Shown in pieces: positions 21,725 through 34,242 of a stretch of 64,000 nt of DNA. This DNA comes from Paraphysoderma sedebokerense (Eukaryota > Blastocladiomycota > Physodermatomycetes > Physodermatales > Physodermataceae): positions 1 through 64,000 of the forward strand of contig JAHLJZ010000075.1 in the NCBI GenBank assembly GCA_025602915.1. The letters run 5' to 3'. The number at the start of each line of letters is the position of its first letter. Within the stretch, counting starts at the first letter, position 1. Position numbers and translations under genes: made by a program. Under the pieces are notes generated by a model that was given only the letters and a program-made list of their open reading frames with translations, made no database searches and had not been told where the DNA came from.

Positions 21725-23321
21725 ACAATAACCTAAAAATAAAAAGATGTTTCTTTTCTTCGCCTTAACCGCCCTCTTGGCCAGTTGACCGCCGTTCCCT
21801 TCCGTCAGCCACGTCGCAATCCACTTCGGCACTTCCACTTTTGCTGCTTTTGTGGTGGGACTGTCCGCTCGGCTCTATACCTGCCATCTCATAATCACAA
21901 TACCCACACTATCACACAATCAACGCACCATTATCTAGAGGGTAAGGCTTGTATCTATCAAAGATAAGCATTTTTTTTTCGTCCCCTCTCTCTATCCATG
22001 CTGGCCCTACTTGCACTCCTGGCCAAGCTTGCGCCGTTGGTAGGATTGGCAATTTGTAAATTGCTTGGCTCCCCGCGCCCATCCTCGGAAACTCCCTTTT
22101 GCAAGCCCTGGAATAATAAAAATACTATCTTAAGACAGAAACTCCATCTTCTGCATTGATCTTTGTGGCTTCTATGACCACTAATTTATTTTCATGAGCA
22201 GCGGAAGAATTACAGCGCTCCATATTCTTTCATAATTGAACGCTAGTGAACATTTGTCAATTTTAGCCTCCACAAGTTGAAACATCGAATACCTGCAATT
22301 TTACAGCAATTTAAGCTCCAGAGAAATATGAAAGATTTTGTTGAAAAAATCCCATAAATTTCATCAATATTCCGTCCTGAAAAAAAAAAATGAATATATC
22401 CGACCGTATAATCAAATCTGCAACGCATATTGAAATAATACATCACACGAATCAAATTTACTTTCTCCAGTTCTTGAAAATTGACAATTCGTCAACGCAG
22501 ATTAGACCCCTGATTTTAGGACATCATTTGAATTTCAACGGTCGCACCGGTCCTCTAGAACCACAACGCAGTATATATACTGAAGCGAATAACTGTATTG
22601 AGTCGTACGCCATGCATTATGCAGGTATGATACCGCTGCTGCGTTGCTGTAACGCTGATCTACCGTATCGGCTGTTGGATTTATCACATTGTAAATTCCC
22701 GCATCCCTGATGTCACGATTATTTGACAACAAAGTTAATCGCATCATTAGTACATTAATTTCCTAAACCTTGCAGAAACGCATTGATTGTATTCGGCACA
22801 TAAACTAACTTCAAAGTGTAAAGATGAATCGAAGAGTTGCGTTCCCGCCCCACCTATTCTATGACTTTACAGCACATGCCACAAGGTGCGTAATGTGTAA
22901 TGTCAGCGCCAACAGAAACGTTTAAGTTGTCCCATAACTATCCTCTGATGTCAAGTGCACGAGTTAAGGAGTTGACTTCTAAATGATATCCACTAAAGGT
23001 TCCGCTTCTTTAAGCACTATATTACTTTGGACGCGACAGAAGTCATGAATAAGTGTCGGTGCCGATTGTTCATACACAAAAATTGTGATTCATTGTGATT
23101 ATGACAAAGTTAAAGAGACATTGTATATTTATGCATTCAATTGATTTGAATGTGAATAATTTTATTAGTTTCTTAATTGTGCCACCGCACCGACTGTATC
23201 AACTTAAAAAATGTATTCAATATCAACGTACTGTCATCACATTGAATCCACTAGCCAACTTTTATCAAAATTCAACCATCAATTTCATCCGTTACCTCTT
23301 CAGACCAACAACACCAATACC

Positions 23322-24498
23322 ATGAAACTTTTTTTCATGTCACACGCCATACCGTTAACACTGTTACTCTTAACCCGCCATTCCCTCGCCTCCCCAATGC
23401 CACTGACGCACCTCCAAAAACGTCGGTTCAATCAAGAAAATAAAATTCAAGAATTAATTTCTACTTTCAAGGGACTCCAAAATCCGTATGCTATAGCTGG
23501 TCCAGCTGTGAATACGTTACTACCTGATGCGAATCCTTGTGATGTGATTGACGTAGCTCAAAAAGTGATTGATGGGGGAGGATCAGTGAATGACGCTCGG
23601 AAAGTGTTGACATTGGAAAAAGTAAGAGTTCAATCTCAATCCAAAATTTAATTATATATAACATAAAATGACTCATGGAAAATCATTATTTATTGATTGA
23701 TTTATTTTTGGATAAAAGAATTTCAACCCCTTCACCGTCCAATCCGCCTCCATCTGTCTCGACCCTTCCAAACCAGAAAACCCTCAACTCCGTGGTATCT
23801 TACCCCTCCTTGACCCTGCGTTACCATTAGCCAACGAAACCAATATAAAAACACAAGAACGAAACGATAAAATATTTTCGGGGGAATTAGATGGGGTTGC
23901 GTTGGCGAAGGGTAAATCTATTGCGGATCAGTTGGTGGAATTGGGGTTTATTAAAATTCAAGGTGTGAATGTGAATGCGAATCAAGTTGGAATTGGGAAT
24001 AAAATTGTAACCGACGCAAGTTTTATTTAACCGTTTTTGGTTTTATGAGTTTTGACTATTCAATCTTGAAAATTATTTAACAAATTTATACATCCATACT
24101 TCATTTCTTAACAGCCCCCCGAAAAACAAAATCCCCCAACCCCGACCCCTGCTCCAACAAACTCCCCATTCGGAACCTGCGATCCCCCCACAATAGAATA
24201 CAACTCCACCACCTTCCACCCCCTCCACCAATCCTCCTTCCCCCACCCTACATCCCCCACCATCGACCCCATCCTCCTCTTCATCTGCGACCGTCTCAAA
24301 ACATCATGTAACATTCCCGAATCAATCAAATCGACACGGATAGAAGATTGTGTAACGGCTGTTAAAGTCGTGTCAATGGTGAATGGGGGTGGTGCGAAAG
24401 CGGATGCGGTGAATTCGGTGTTTGGAGTGAAAACGAGGTTTAGTGTGGACAGTGGGGATGGGGGTGCGGCGGGGGAAATGGCGAGAGTTGTTGCTTGA
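23322..24498 (+). CDS. secreted fungal protein, unknown function
   Basis: Three phase-0 exons, 23322-23621, 23719-24006 and 24115-24498, give 323 residues. The start gives a signal peptide (hydrophobic AIPLTLLLLT core, Ser-Leu-Ala-Ser end). The body has an NPCDVIDVAQKVIDGG segment, NFNPFTVQSASICLDP with LRGILPLLDP, then a Pro/Thr/Glu/Gln linker and a Cys-containing C-terminal domain (FGTCDPPTIEY ... FICDRLKTSCNIP). The pattern NPF...C.DP...LRGI.P..DP is one I associate with uncharacterised secreted proteins of filamentous fungi, but I cannot name a domain. Each of the two phase-0 introns has a GTAA donor. No transmembrane segment follows the signal, so export is likely. Confidence 0.78.
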
Positions 24499-25838
24499 GT
24501 TTTTGGGAATCAAATCAAACCAAATTCAAATCAAATGGAATCAAACCAAATTAAATCGAATTAAATCGAGTTATTCAATCGGATTAAGAAATTATCATAG
24601 GAGGTTATATTCGGTATTAGATAGTACAGAAAGAGTACAAAACAACCCTCAATATCGGCCCAATCTGGACGACAATAACGACGACATTAGCCATTAGATC
24701 AGATATTTATATACCATTGTCGATTGTATGGATGTAAATAGCTGTAAATATCTGTAAAATTGTAAATACAAATACTAAACCGTAATGAGGATACTAACAA
24801 CTATAAACAACATAAATCAAATTAAGCACTACATTAATAAACAAGTTAATAATTCAAAGATTCAACCTTATTATCATTTTATTTTTCATTTATTTGTTTC
24901 AATCAACCAGTAAAATAATACCTCATCACACTCGTAACTCTGAATTATTTATTTTGGTCTATTCGGATCTTGAGTCCGGATTTGGATTTTTAAAACATTG
25001 TTTAATCTGCCAGGCGAAGCCGCGGATATAAAGTAGAGATTCGAGATGGACGAAAGAGTAGTTTTAGAATTTTATATTCTTTCTTCCGTCTTTCTATCTT
25101 AATTGTGGAAAGTTGAAAAGTTGATGATGAAAAATTGGTATTAAGTTGTTTAGGATATTGTATAATCTATTTTTTGAAAAGAATGGTACCAAAAAGCAAT
25201 ACACATGATAATTGGTTGACTGTGACTCATCCAGAATTCATATAAGAAACACCAATGATTGATATATTATTTAGATATTAAGTATTCCATTCTTCAAATC
25301 ACGGTGAATCAAGTTCAGGGATGATTTATTATTTCCTGGTTTTTATTTTCGGGTAGTTGGCCGGTGAATATTCATTTGATTTAGTATCTGGGAAATGTAA
25401 AAAAGTTTTATTCAAGGCGAAGGTATATATACAATATTTAATATGGATTTTAGATCAGGATCAGCCAAAGAAAATAATATGGGATTGATACATTTTATCA
25501 TTCGTGTGACAGATCCCATTTAATTATTTATCTTGGAGTTTTGTCACCACAGTTGTTTGTTTTTAATATATGTATTGGACCTTGGTAACAACGGCGACCA
25601 CAACTTTTGCAAAAAGTCCGACGGCGGAGGCAAGCGGAGAAACGTCCATCGTACAATATCGCCCTCAAATATTAAATCACGTGTCAGACAAACAAGGCCC
25701 AAGTGAACGATATCTCGATTGGAAAGATGTTTAATTTCCATCGGCCGTCGTCAGTTTGTAATGTCAAGTTCAGGCAGTCAAACAGCTCTATAGTTTTATA
25801 TTTTATTGATTTACTATTAACCCGGCAGTAACATCGAC
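24499..25838. other. intergenic, AT-rich, 1.3 kb
   Basis: Between the secreted-protein gene and the first PQ-loop gene. Short repeats of AATCAAA type lie near 24510-24570. No gene or RNA is seen. Confidence 0.45.
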
Positions 25839-26901
25839 ATGTTTGAAAAACAACCCGGCCAAGAAACTTGGCAGTTCGCCTTGGAAACTGTCTTTGCTTT
25901 ATTGGATTTTCTTTTGTGGTATGTGTCGGCATAGATTATGCTGTTTCACTAAATCATCATTTGAAGTGTTGATTAGATGTTGTCGTTAACGTTCACTTTG
26001 TCATTTTATGCAGGTCGTTTCAGTTGATCCCGGTATTGTATTCTCACTCTCGGTTCTAAATTTAGAGGATTTTAGTACCGAATGAACATTAACTAACTTG
26101 ATTCTAATGGTTATTTAATTTTCATGATTTTTATGATCTACAGCAAGTTTACCATACTTATAAACGGAAAACGACATTTGGATTGAACCCCTGGATTATG
26201 ATTATATGGATATTATCATGTGTGGGTGGAACCGCTTATGCGATATTACAACGTCTCTCGATATTTATTACCATCCAATTAGTCTTCCTAGGGATATTTT
26301 GTGCTATTTGTATAGCCCAGCATCTGTATTATGCCATGTATGTCAAGCTTATCACTTTATCAGACGACATGAAAAAAACCGTACAGAAAAAAACGGGTAC
26401 TTATACAATTTATGAATGTCTTGTAGGAATTATTCTCTCTTGAAATCAGCTTTATGGTGTATCGGTATCGTAGTAATTTATATCGGATTAATCACCGCTT
26501 GTTACTTTGCCATGGTACTCTCCAACTCGGTCATACTGATCGACATATTCGCTCTATCGTCGCCTATTCTCGTTCTTGTCGGATTTCTACCACAATACGT
26601 CACAATATATAAATCCAAAACAGCAGATGGATTATCTATTACATTTATACTCATGGATGGCTTGGGTGGAATCTTTTTCGCATTATCCTTGGCGTTTAGA
26701 CCGGGACCTTATGATGTGATTGCGGCAGTCACTGGATTGTCGGTTACGGTTTGTGAATTCGTGAATCTTGGGTTTTGCGTTTACTATAGAAAGCGTAATA
26801 GATCTGAAGATGTCGTCGACATTGAGACGATAACAAAGAGTGCTGGTTCCGTAGGTTTAGGTTCGGATTCCGGTTCGGGCTCGGGTGCGGAGAATGCATG
26901 A
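25839..26901 (+). CDS. PQ-loop repeat membrane protein, copy A
   Basis: Four exons, 25839-25918, 26014-26032 (19 bases), 26144-26337 and 26427-26901, give 255 residues. Two PQ-loop repeats are visible: FQLIPQVYHTYKRKTTFGL (about residues 30-48) and GFLPQYVTIYKSKTADGLS (about 150-168), each followed by hydrophobic spans, with about seven membrane segments overall. PQ-loop proteins of this size include SWEET/cystinosin/Ypq-type transporters of vacuole, lysosome or ER; the substrate cannot be read from sequence. The C-terminus is a Ser/Gly-rich cytosolic tail. The next gene is a tandem paralog with the same four exon boundaries. The first two introns split TGG (Trp) and sit between Pro and Gln of the first PQ motif. 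Confidence 0.85.
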
Positions 26902-27820
26902 GCTGGGCAAAACCTGTTTTCAGGCCCCCGTTTTTTTGGTAACAATATGTGTTGTATACATATCACCATTTCAACTGTTGATTCATAATGATGTAAATAT
27001 CTTGGTTTAATCTATATACCTTTAGACTGTAAATTAAAAGATAAACTAATCTTGTAACTTGGGACTCTGACATCTTGAATCTATAAAATCAAAACGCTTT
27101 CTTCAAGATAATTTGACTCATTCTTTTTAGACCATTTTTGGCCTCAGAATATATGAATATATGACTTAAGTTGAAACTCCAGTAAACCGATCCGCAAATG
27201 ATCTCTACTTTAAAATCGACCGATTTCGAGTCATTACTCGATCGATATATGATTTAGTACAATTATATTTCAAAATAAATCATGGACCTCTAAACCGGGT
27301 ACAAACAACTACATTCCCCTAAATTATACATCTGGCTATAAATCACATATTAAGCATTAATAGCATCATTGGAGGTCGAGAACAAAGTCACAAACTAATT
27401 GATTTAATTGATTATAATTTCATGTCTGATCCGATGCATGATTGATTCATGATCACTACAGTTTTTTCTCTGCTAGTATTCAATGATCGTACCAATTATT
27501 ATATGAATAACGGACATGGTAAATTAGACGGCTTAATCAGCAAACCAGAAATGCGGAAATAAACGGAATTCAAAATTCGGAAGTGCTGCCTTTGGCGCCA
27601 TTCAAAATACACGTGTCGCACAAACAAGACTCATCCGGCCGGTTCAGGAAGGGAGAGGCAATTGGATTTTGGAATGACAAACAGGGAGACATTTATAGAT
27701 CAATTAAGAATTAAAGTACCGTTTAGTGTCCGTGATGCAGTTTTATATGTCAGGGGTACCACTGTTTTAACGATACGAGATTGATTATATTGTTATTAGT
27801 TTGAAATTAAAGTTTGGAAG
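26902..27820. other. intergenic between PQ-loop paralogs
   Basis: 0.9 kb of AT-rich DNA holding the 3' end of copy A and the promoter of copy B. No other gene seen. Confidence 0.5.
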
Positions 27821-28835
27821 ATGTTTGAAAAGCAGGTCGGACAAGAAACTTGGCAGTTTGTATTAGAATCTGTCTTTGCGTTTCTGAATTTCGTCTTATG
27901 GTATGTGTCAGATCTAGTATTCTTCTTCAAGCAGTATTCAGAATTAATATGTTTTGGTGTAATTTTGCCCGGTTTGCTTGATTTAGGTCATTCCAATTGG
28001 TACCGGTACGTTTCAATTTTCAGCTCCGAGGACTTGGGATCTCGGAGTCCGTTGACTCAACTGAAATCAATTCATTCTAACTTTTTGCGGTGGCTATCTT
28101 GGTTCTTGAATTACTATAGCAAATTTACCATACCTATAAACGCAAAACCACATATGGTGTGAACCCTTGGGTGATGATTATCTGGATCGTATCGTGTGCC
28201 GGTGGAACAGCTTATGCACTGCTACAACGTTTGTCGCTATTCATCGATATTCAATTAATCTTTTTCGGAACATTTTGTGGCGTATGTCTGAGTCAGCACG
28301 TATATTATGCCTTGTTTGTATACTTTCCATGCCATCAAAATTCGAAATTCAAATGGAAAAGCTTGGACTCATAAGACTATTCCCTTTAATTAGGCATTAC
28401 TCCAAGCTCAAATCTGTATTGGCATGTCTTGGGTTATTACTTTTATATAGCGGCGTAACTGTCTCCTGTTACCTTGTTATGACGACTTCCAATTCGATCA
28501 CGCTCACTCAAATCATCGCAATATCAGCTACCGTCCTCCTTTGCCTCGGATTTGTACCTCAATATATAACAATACTTAAAGCCAAAACCGCGGAAGGATT
28601 ATCAGTTTGGTTTCTTGTCATGGATGCGGTCGGTGGAATATTTTTCGCATTGTCGTTAGTTTTTAGACCTGGTCCGTATGATATCATCGCGGGCTCACAA
28701 GGATTAGTCGTGACGGCTTGTCAATTTGTTAACATGGGATTTTGGTTTTATTATCGAAAATCTACAAGATCGGAAGACTCAGTCGAGATTGTCTCGGAGC
28801 AAAAAAGTGATATCTCGAGTTTGAGTAGTGTATAG
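27821..28835 (+). CDS. PQ-loop repeat membrane protein, copy B
   Basis: Four exons, 27821-27900, 27987-28005 (19 bases), 28120-28313 and 28394-28835, give 244 residues. Exons 1-3 are exactly as long as in copy A (80, 19 and 194 bases), with the same phases. Both PQ motifs are kept: FQLVPQIYHTYKRKTTYGV and GFVPQYITILKAKTAEGLS. The first exon starts MFEKQVGQETWQF against MFEKQPGQETWQF in copy A. The C-terminal tail is shorter and less Gly-rich. I infer tandem duplication with continued purifying selection on both copies. Transport substrate unknown. Confidence 0.85.
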
Positions 28836-29382
28836 ACAGATTATACACACTGTAAAATTTGGCGTTTCTTTCAAACTGCGATATTGGAAATTCAATTATT
28901 TCCAATATCTCAGTAATGTAGATAATTCTTCTATATACTCTCACTTGATTGTAAATTTCAGTCAGGCTAATTGCAACCTGATATACATTGTTACTCATAA
29001 TATAAACCATATTGGCAAAGCCCGAGATACTGCAAAGATATTGCAAAAATGGTCAGTTCATCTTCAAGTAGTCTTGCTGTATTATTTGATCACAGAAGTT
29101 TTGTAGCTATGCTCTCACCGAACAATTCATTCAGAGGTATCAAGGGCCAGTAACGTTTGATGGGATGACCATAAATGGAAGTCATTTAAATTATCCTTGA
29201 CTTATGGCACGCAACCTTATTTTAATCGAATTGTATTGATGTCCTCTTATCATCGACTCATCAAATTCAAGGAATACAATCGAGGATAGAGACGAACACA
29301 CCCGTCTAAACTATGACGGGGAAAAATAAAATAATTCATCGAGGATGCCGAATGCCAGAATCACGGGAATGCGATCACAATT
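28836..29382. other. convergent intergenic region
   Basis: 3' ends of PQ-loop copy B (+) and IDP1 (-). No other gene is supported. Confidence 0.5.
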
Positions 29383-31653
29383 CTAAGCGGACTGCAAATT
29401 TGAACGAAGTTTTGATTCGACAGCGTCCATGAATGTTCCGGTGACAACATAGTCCGAATCTTTTAGGCTAGATATAGCAATTAGAATAATAATGAAAAGC
29501 AGATAAAAATGAGATAAGAAGATGGGAGAAGAATATCCGTGAGCTCGTCATCCGGTAGATATTAGGTAAGAATGTAAATCTTACCTCTCTCCGTGAATAC
29601 ATAGAGCGAGATCCTTTGTCATCACACCATCTTCCACGACAGAAACTGTAGCCTTTTCTAATGTTTGACAGAACTTGCCCAACTCATCATTACCATCTAA
29701 TTTGGCTCTGTGCTGAAGTCCTCTGGTCCATGCGAAAATACTGGCAATGGGATTAGTAGAGGTTGGTAAACCTTTTTGATGTTGTCTGTAATGTCGTGTG
29801 ACTGTGCCGTGGGCAGCTTCAGCTTCAATGGTTCGTCCGTCGGGAGTAATGAGTACGGATGTCATAAGACCGAGGGAACCAAAACCTTGAGCTAAAATAT
29901 CGGACTTTGTGCCAAAAGAGAATTTACGAAAGATTTCATGTTAATTTATCATCCAACTTTTGCGATCTGAACAAACGGAACATTCTTCTGTACCTGAACG
30001 TCTCCATCATAATTCTTACAAGCCCACACAAAACCTCCTCTACTCTTGATAGCCTGTGCGACCATGTCGTCGATTAGGCGATGTTCATACCAAATCTTTT
30101 TCTCATCGAATTTTTTCTTGTACTCTCTATAGTATTCGATTCAGAATTATATGCTGGATAAAATGTTTGTGCCGACTGTAGAGACTTGGGACAACTTACG
30201 CTGCGTAAATTTCTTGAAAGATATCAACGAATCTACCGTCGTACTTCTTCAAAATCGTATTTTTGGTGGACATGTACAATGGCATACCGCGGCTCAGCGC
30301 CATTTGGAAACACGAGTGTGCAAACCCACGGATAGACTATTGATGGGGTATGAAAAGGACAGTTACGATCTCGTGTAGGGAACATTCGAAAAGCCATGGG
30401 CAAATGAATAGAAAAAAGCGGTTGGGAATCAAGGAAGTGTGATTCTAACATACGTCATCCAAATTGTACATTCCGAGTGCCACACCTCGGGATTTAAAAT
30501 CAAAAACTGTGTGTTTTTCGGCTGGTTTTTTGCCATCTTTCGGTGTGAAAACTAATTCTAGTTTACCGGGTTCAGTAATGACCAGATCGGTAGCTCGGTA
30601 CTATAGCGCAGCAAATTTCCATATAGATTCATAGATTGAGAGGATAATGCGCAGAAGTTCAGAAAGAATTGTCAGACAATTATCACTTCGTAACATTGCA
30701 ACAGAAGTCAGGCAGGGTTGGTTCAACAGTACCTGGTCACCGAAGGCGTGTCTGCCACAAACAATAACCTCGTCCCAATTCTTAACTAATCTAGGAATAT
30801 TTTGGACGATGATTGGTTCTCTGAAAACTGTCCCACCGAGAATGTTTCTGATGGTACCATTGGGGGACGGATACATTTTCTTGAGATTAAATTCCTTGAC
30901 ACGGGCTAGATCTGGAGTAATAGTGGCACACTTGATGCCGACGTTGTGCTTAAGGATAGATTGTGCTGCATCGACAGTAACTTGGTCATTGGTCTGTAGG
31001 TGATATAGTAAGACAGCACAATGGGGAAAGGCAGATACGACGGCGGGAGAAACAGAAGCCAATGAGATAAAGCGAACACGAGTTGACAGCGAAGCACATT
31101 TGCAAAATGCAGAGCAAGAAAACGAAAACCGTTAATGAATCGGGAGATACAGTTTCTAGAAACTCTCATTAAATAAAACTGTTAAATGAGCGATACGAAA
31201 GTCCTCTCGCTGCTCGTCGTCGCTCAAAGTCCGTGCTACTGCTTGAACTCTGGCGATTCAAGTATTCCAGATTAGCTGTAAAAACGAACCTTGTCTCTAT
31301 TCTGGATACCAAGATCGTAATAGTCGATTTTCAAGTCAACAAAAGGAAAAATCAACTGGTTTTTAATTGATTTCCAGATGATACGAGTCATTTCGTCCCC
31401 ATCCATTTCGACGACTGGATTTTTGACACTGATTTTTTGATTAGACTTTGCCGTAGAATCTGTTCAATTTGATTGCGTGAAACAACAATTATACATCATA
31501 ATTGGACATGATTGAGGGTCAACAACATTATCGGCAGAGTGAATAGGAAAAACGGCACGGAGTTAATACAATTGAATGAGACGGGAAGAGCTAATAGATG
31601 AAAGACGAAATTAAGTGCGTACAATGACGGAAAGCGGCCATCGCAGGCGCCAT
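29383..31653 (-). CDS. IDP1: NADP-dependent isocitrate dehydrogenase, mitochondrial type
   Basis: Oxidative decarboxylation of isocitrate to 2-oxoglutarate with NADPH formation. Eight exons: 31653-31623, 31459-31290, 30993-30733, 30600-30454, 30336-30200, 30126-29994, 29904-29585, 29467-29383; 427 residues, the normal length. Family landmarks run in order: [117 protein letters not shown] and [14 protein letters not shown]. Substrate-binding S-x-N-G-T-x-R is intact. The start [12 protein letters not shown], with Arg two residues before Ser, fits a short mitochondrial presequence; an upstream ATG pair at 31690 is out of frame. The 3' part is tail-to-tail with PQ-loop copy B. Confidence 0.95.
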
Positions 31654-31958
31654 GGGCCGACGAATGAAGGTGATAGAGGAAAGCATCATTGCAAAGTTAA
31701 AAGTAATTCAAATTAAGTGATTAGGAAAGTCTCGGGCATTCAGACGGCAAATGTTTTTGTTTACGGGTGTGCGACATTTTTGGTTCCGAAGACCTCCCAA
31801 AACTCGCGACGCTTCAACCTTTGACCGATTTGTCACTTTTCCCTTACTACAAGAACTTTTGCTTTCCGTTACTATGATGATTTCCGAGATCGTACAGCAG
31901 TTTTACTATTGGCTATAAAATAAAGCACCTATATTGCAAAGCGCCGAGAAGTTGCATC
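31654..31958. other. intergenic, promoter of IDP1
   Basis: Upstream flank of IDP1 and of the tRNA-Trp. No further gene seen. Confidence 0.5.
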
Positions 31959-32041
31959 GGGCCCATGGCGCAACGGTAGCGCGTTCGACTCCAGTTCATG
32001 GATTCATCGAAAGGCTGGGCGTTCAAATCGCTCTGGGCTCA
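31959..32041 (+). tRNA. tRNA-Trp(CCA) with an 11-base intron
   Basis: Acceptor GGGCCCA pairs with TGGGCTC (one G-T), D stem GCGC/GCGC, anticodon stem TTCGA/TCGAA, T arm GGGCG/CGCTC around TTCAAAT, discriminator A. Between anticodon-loop position 37 and 38 sits an 11-base intron (TTCATGGATTC, about 31996-32006), so the mature loop is CTCCAGA with anticodon CCA. An intron at this place is common in fungal tRNA-Trp. Confidence 0.93.
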
Positions 32042-32688
32042 TAGCATAGTATCTTTTTACGCTCATTGAATATGTTTATTGAATTTTCAAGCGGGTTTTA
32101 TTGCTGTATCCATGCTTTAAATCAGTTTTTGTATTATTCATTTCGTAGGACTGATACAAACTCGAGCAACCAGAACGCATTGACAGATTGTACCCGTCAT
32201 TATGCTTTTGTCATCTCTCCATTTTGAATGCGGTCAATCAACAGCACAAGCGGCAGTATTATAAAAATTTCAATTTTAAACCCGACCCTGTATGCTTATC
32301 AGCCATAGTTGCGGAATTAGAAAGGATCAGATATCACGAGTTGCGCACGAGCACTTGGTTAAATTTGAGGCTGCTATTGACATACTTCCTCCAAAACTTA
32401 CCCTAAATCGTTACTCACTGAAGGTGGAGAAGAGAGAGTTCAGAGGCTGCTTTGTATGTATCGTATAACAATAATGGTATTGTTATCGAGTGAATAGTCG
32501 ATTGGGCTCCTCTCATCAAGTAGATTAAACCAATCAGATGCTTGAAAGAACAATGCATTTATTCAAAGCTCCACACCCCTCTTCTGTCAGCCATGGACTA
32601 AAAACAATTTTTTTACTTCGTTAAGCTATCTTTCTCCACATTCTCAAACGTTTTCTCTTACTGAGCAAAACTTATTCCTCGGTACCCG
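32042..32688. other. intergenic
   Basis: Upstream region of the metallopeptidase gene. Small open frames show no motif. A CT-rich stretch precedes the ATG at 32689. Confidence 0.45.
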
Positions 32689-33435
32689 ATGTTTAGACAA
32701 TTATGTCTGTCATTGTTTTATCTATGGATATGCGTCTTCTTTTTTCCTATGTCCTTTACATTTTTTCATGAATTAGGACATGGGTTGCATGCAGCGAATA
32801 ATTGTCAAGCTTCTGTTTCGATATCTCTTGGAACATTTGATATCTGTCCACCATCTGCAAACAAGTGGACTTTTTGCGTTGACGCATCATGGTTCTATAA
32901 TTCCTTCTACCGGCGAGGAATTACCACTTGGAACGCCCCTCCGAACACCGCCTGTTCAACAAAGCTAAGTTACGCTTCCGGCGGTATTATGGGTATAAGC
33001 ATGATGTATATCATTCTATTCATTACTGCGACTTTGATCTGGCGCATCTATTTGAGATATCCCCTACGGCAGTCAGTAGCGGTTGGCGCCACTTATCTGT
33101 TTATCCCCTTCAAATGGCTTTCTCGATTAGATCTATCATTAGGAGCACATGCTCTGTTGGGTTTTGGGGCAATGGTCATTCAGTTAGACGTCATCAATAA
33201 ATTCTTTTATGCTTTCTTTCCTAGCCGAGTAGTCAATTGGTGGTTTTTCGAGAACGGTGACGGTACAATGTTATGGAGATTGTCGGGCTTTTCGTACGAG
33301 ACTATTTTGAATGTATCATATGCAGTTTTTGCTGTTTTAGTCTTGATTTATTTGTACACTTTCTATTCGTTTTATCAGTACATCAAGTCCATAAGGGCTC
33401 GACCGAAACTCTCTGAATCTAGGGAAATTGTCTGA
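32689..33435 (+). CDS. M50-like integral-membrane zinc metallopeptidase (HELGH)
   Basis: A single exon of 248 residues, unusual for this window. After a first hydrophobic segment comes FFHELGHGLHAA, an H-E-x-x-H zinc site at residues 27-31 lying at the edge of a membrane span, as in site-2-protease (M50) type enzymes. The protein has about five further hydrophobic spans, with a Cys-containing loop (ICPP, FCVDAS, TACSTK) between residues 50 and 95. A third zinc-ligand Asp is not certain; the SGGIMG at about residue 98 and the LDVIN at about 165 are candidates. The size matches the compact M50B-like membrane proteins of fungi. The substrate is unknown. The product may be in the ER, Golgi or vacuole membrane. 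Confidence 0.78.
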   Translation: MFRQLCLSLFYLWICVFFFPMSFTFFHELGHGLHAANNCQASVSISLGTFDICPPSANKWTFCVDASWFYNSFYRRGITTWNAPPNTACSTKLSYASGGIMGISMMYIILFITATLIWRIYLRYPLRQSVAVGATYLFIPFKWLSRLDLSLGAHALLGFGAMVIQLDVINKFFYAFFPSRVVNWWFFENGDGTMLWRLSGFSYETILNVSYAVFAVLVLIYLYTFYSFYQYIKSIRARPKLSESREIV

Positions 33436-34190
33436 GTACATTATGTAAAAGCTAGAATAATAAAGAATAGTATAGATTTTTATTTAATATTTGTAATGAT
33501 AGTAAACCTATTTCGATCATCCCTCGCTCTAGATCATGAGTGCCAAGATCGCCCTGTAAGTAATCGAAGCATTTTCTGCATCCATAATCGAATGCAGATG
33601 AGTCTATGCTGCTTTTCATCAAAATTGCTGCAAATTAGCAAGCATACGTCAGTTATAAGTAATTCCAATGGCATCCCTATAAATACCAAAGTGACTTTGA
33701 TCAACTTGTTCGGTAAAATAGTGATATTGCACGTGACTATCACCCCCAGCGACGTGGTGGACCGGTTCAAGAAAACATCCACCAAAATACAAGTTCTCTC
33801 TCTTCATTTTGCAATCTGACTTTATTTTTTAGGTAATTGCAATCCGTAAGTGTTTAATCTTGCATATTAATGGACTTTCTGATACATGGACAGCATTTAT
33901 GAACGATATCGCCGGATTTTACGGATGGATGGATACTTTGTGCGACAATTTTGGATAGACAACAGAATGGATTAATTAGCCGTAAATGTTGGCCCTTTAG
34001 ATTTCGTAACTTGCGGGGTTTATTTTACGATTGGAGTTGCTTTAGTTGTTGGAAAGACTGCCGGCTGTATCATGCACTAACGTTTTATTCATTCCGTCAC
34101 TTTGTTCAACCATATCAATTCTGCCATTATCTTATCGATTCAACCTTTTTCAATATCGTCGTTTCCCGATATTCGCAATTCAACTCTTCG
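33436..34190. other. intergenic, upstream of RPS17
   Basis: Holds the 3' end of the metallopeptidase gene and the RPS17 promoter. Open frames of about 85-110 codons on both strands show no known motif; I reject them. Confidence 0.45.
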
Positions 34191-34198
34191 TATATATA
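34191..34198 (+). promoter_or_regulatory. TATA-like box of RPS17
   Basis: TATATATA, 45-52 bases upstream of the RPS17 ATG. This is close for a TATA box and could alternatively lie in a short 5' leader. Confidence 0.4.
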
Positions 34199-34242
34199 CC
34201 GATACGTTTTTTGATCCGTAATCTAATTAGAATTAAGTCACC

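Larger units (their letters stand above)
21148..23321. other. divergent intergenic region
   Basis: Promoter side of OPI1 (with its simple repeat and E-box cluster) and of the secreted-protein gene at 23322. The OPI1-proximal 700 bases are C/T-rich, the rest AT-rich. No further gene is supported. Confidence 0.45.

Noticed and set aside
22390-22747. Open frames on both strands, about 70-106 codons
   Set aside because: Antisense to each other, AT-rich composition, no motif or splice context.
33496-34214. Open frames between the metallopeptidase gene and RPS17
   Set aside because: No recognisable domain; they overlap antisense and include the RPS17 promoter.
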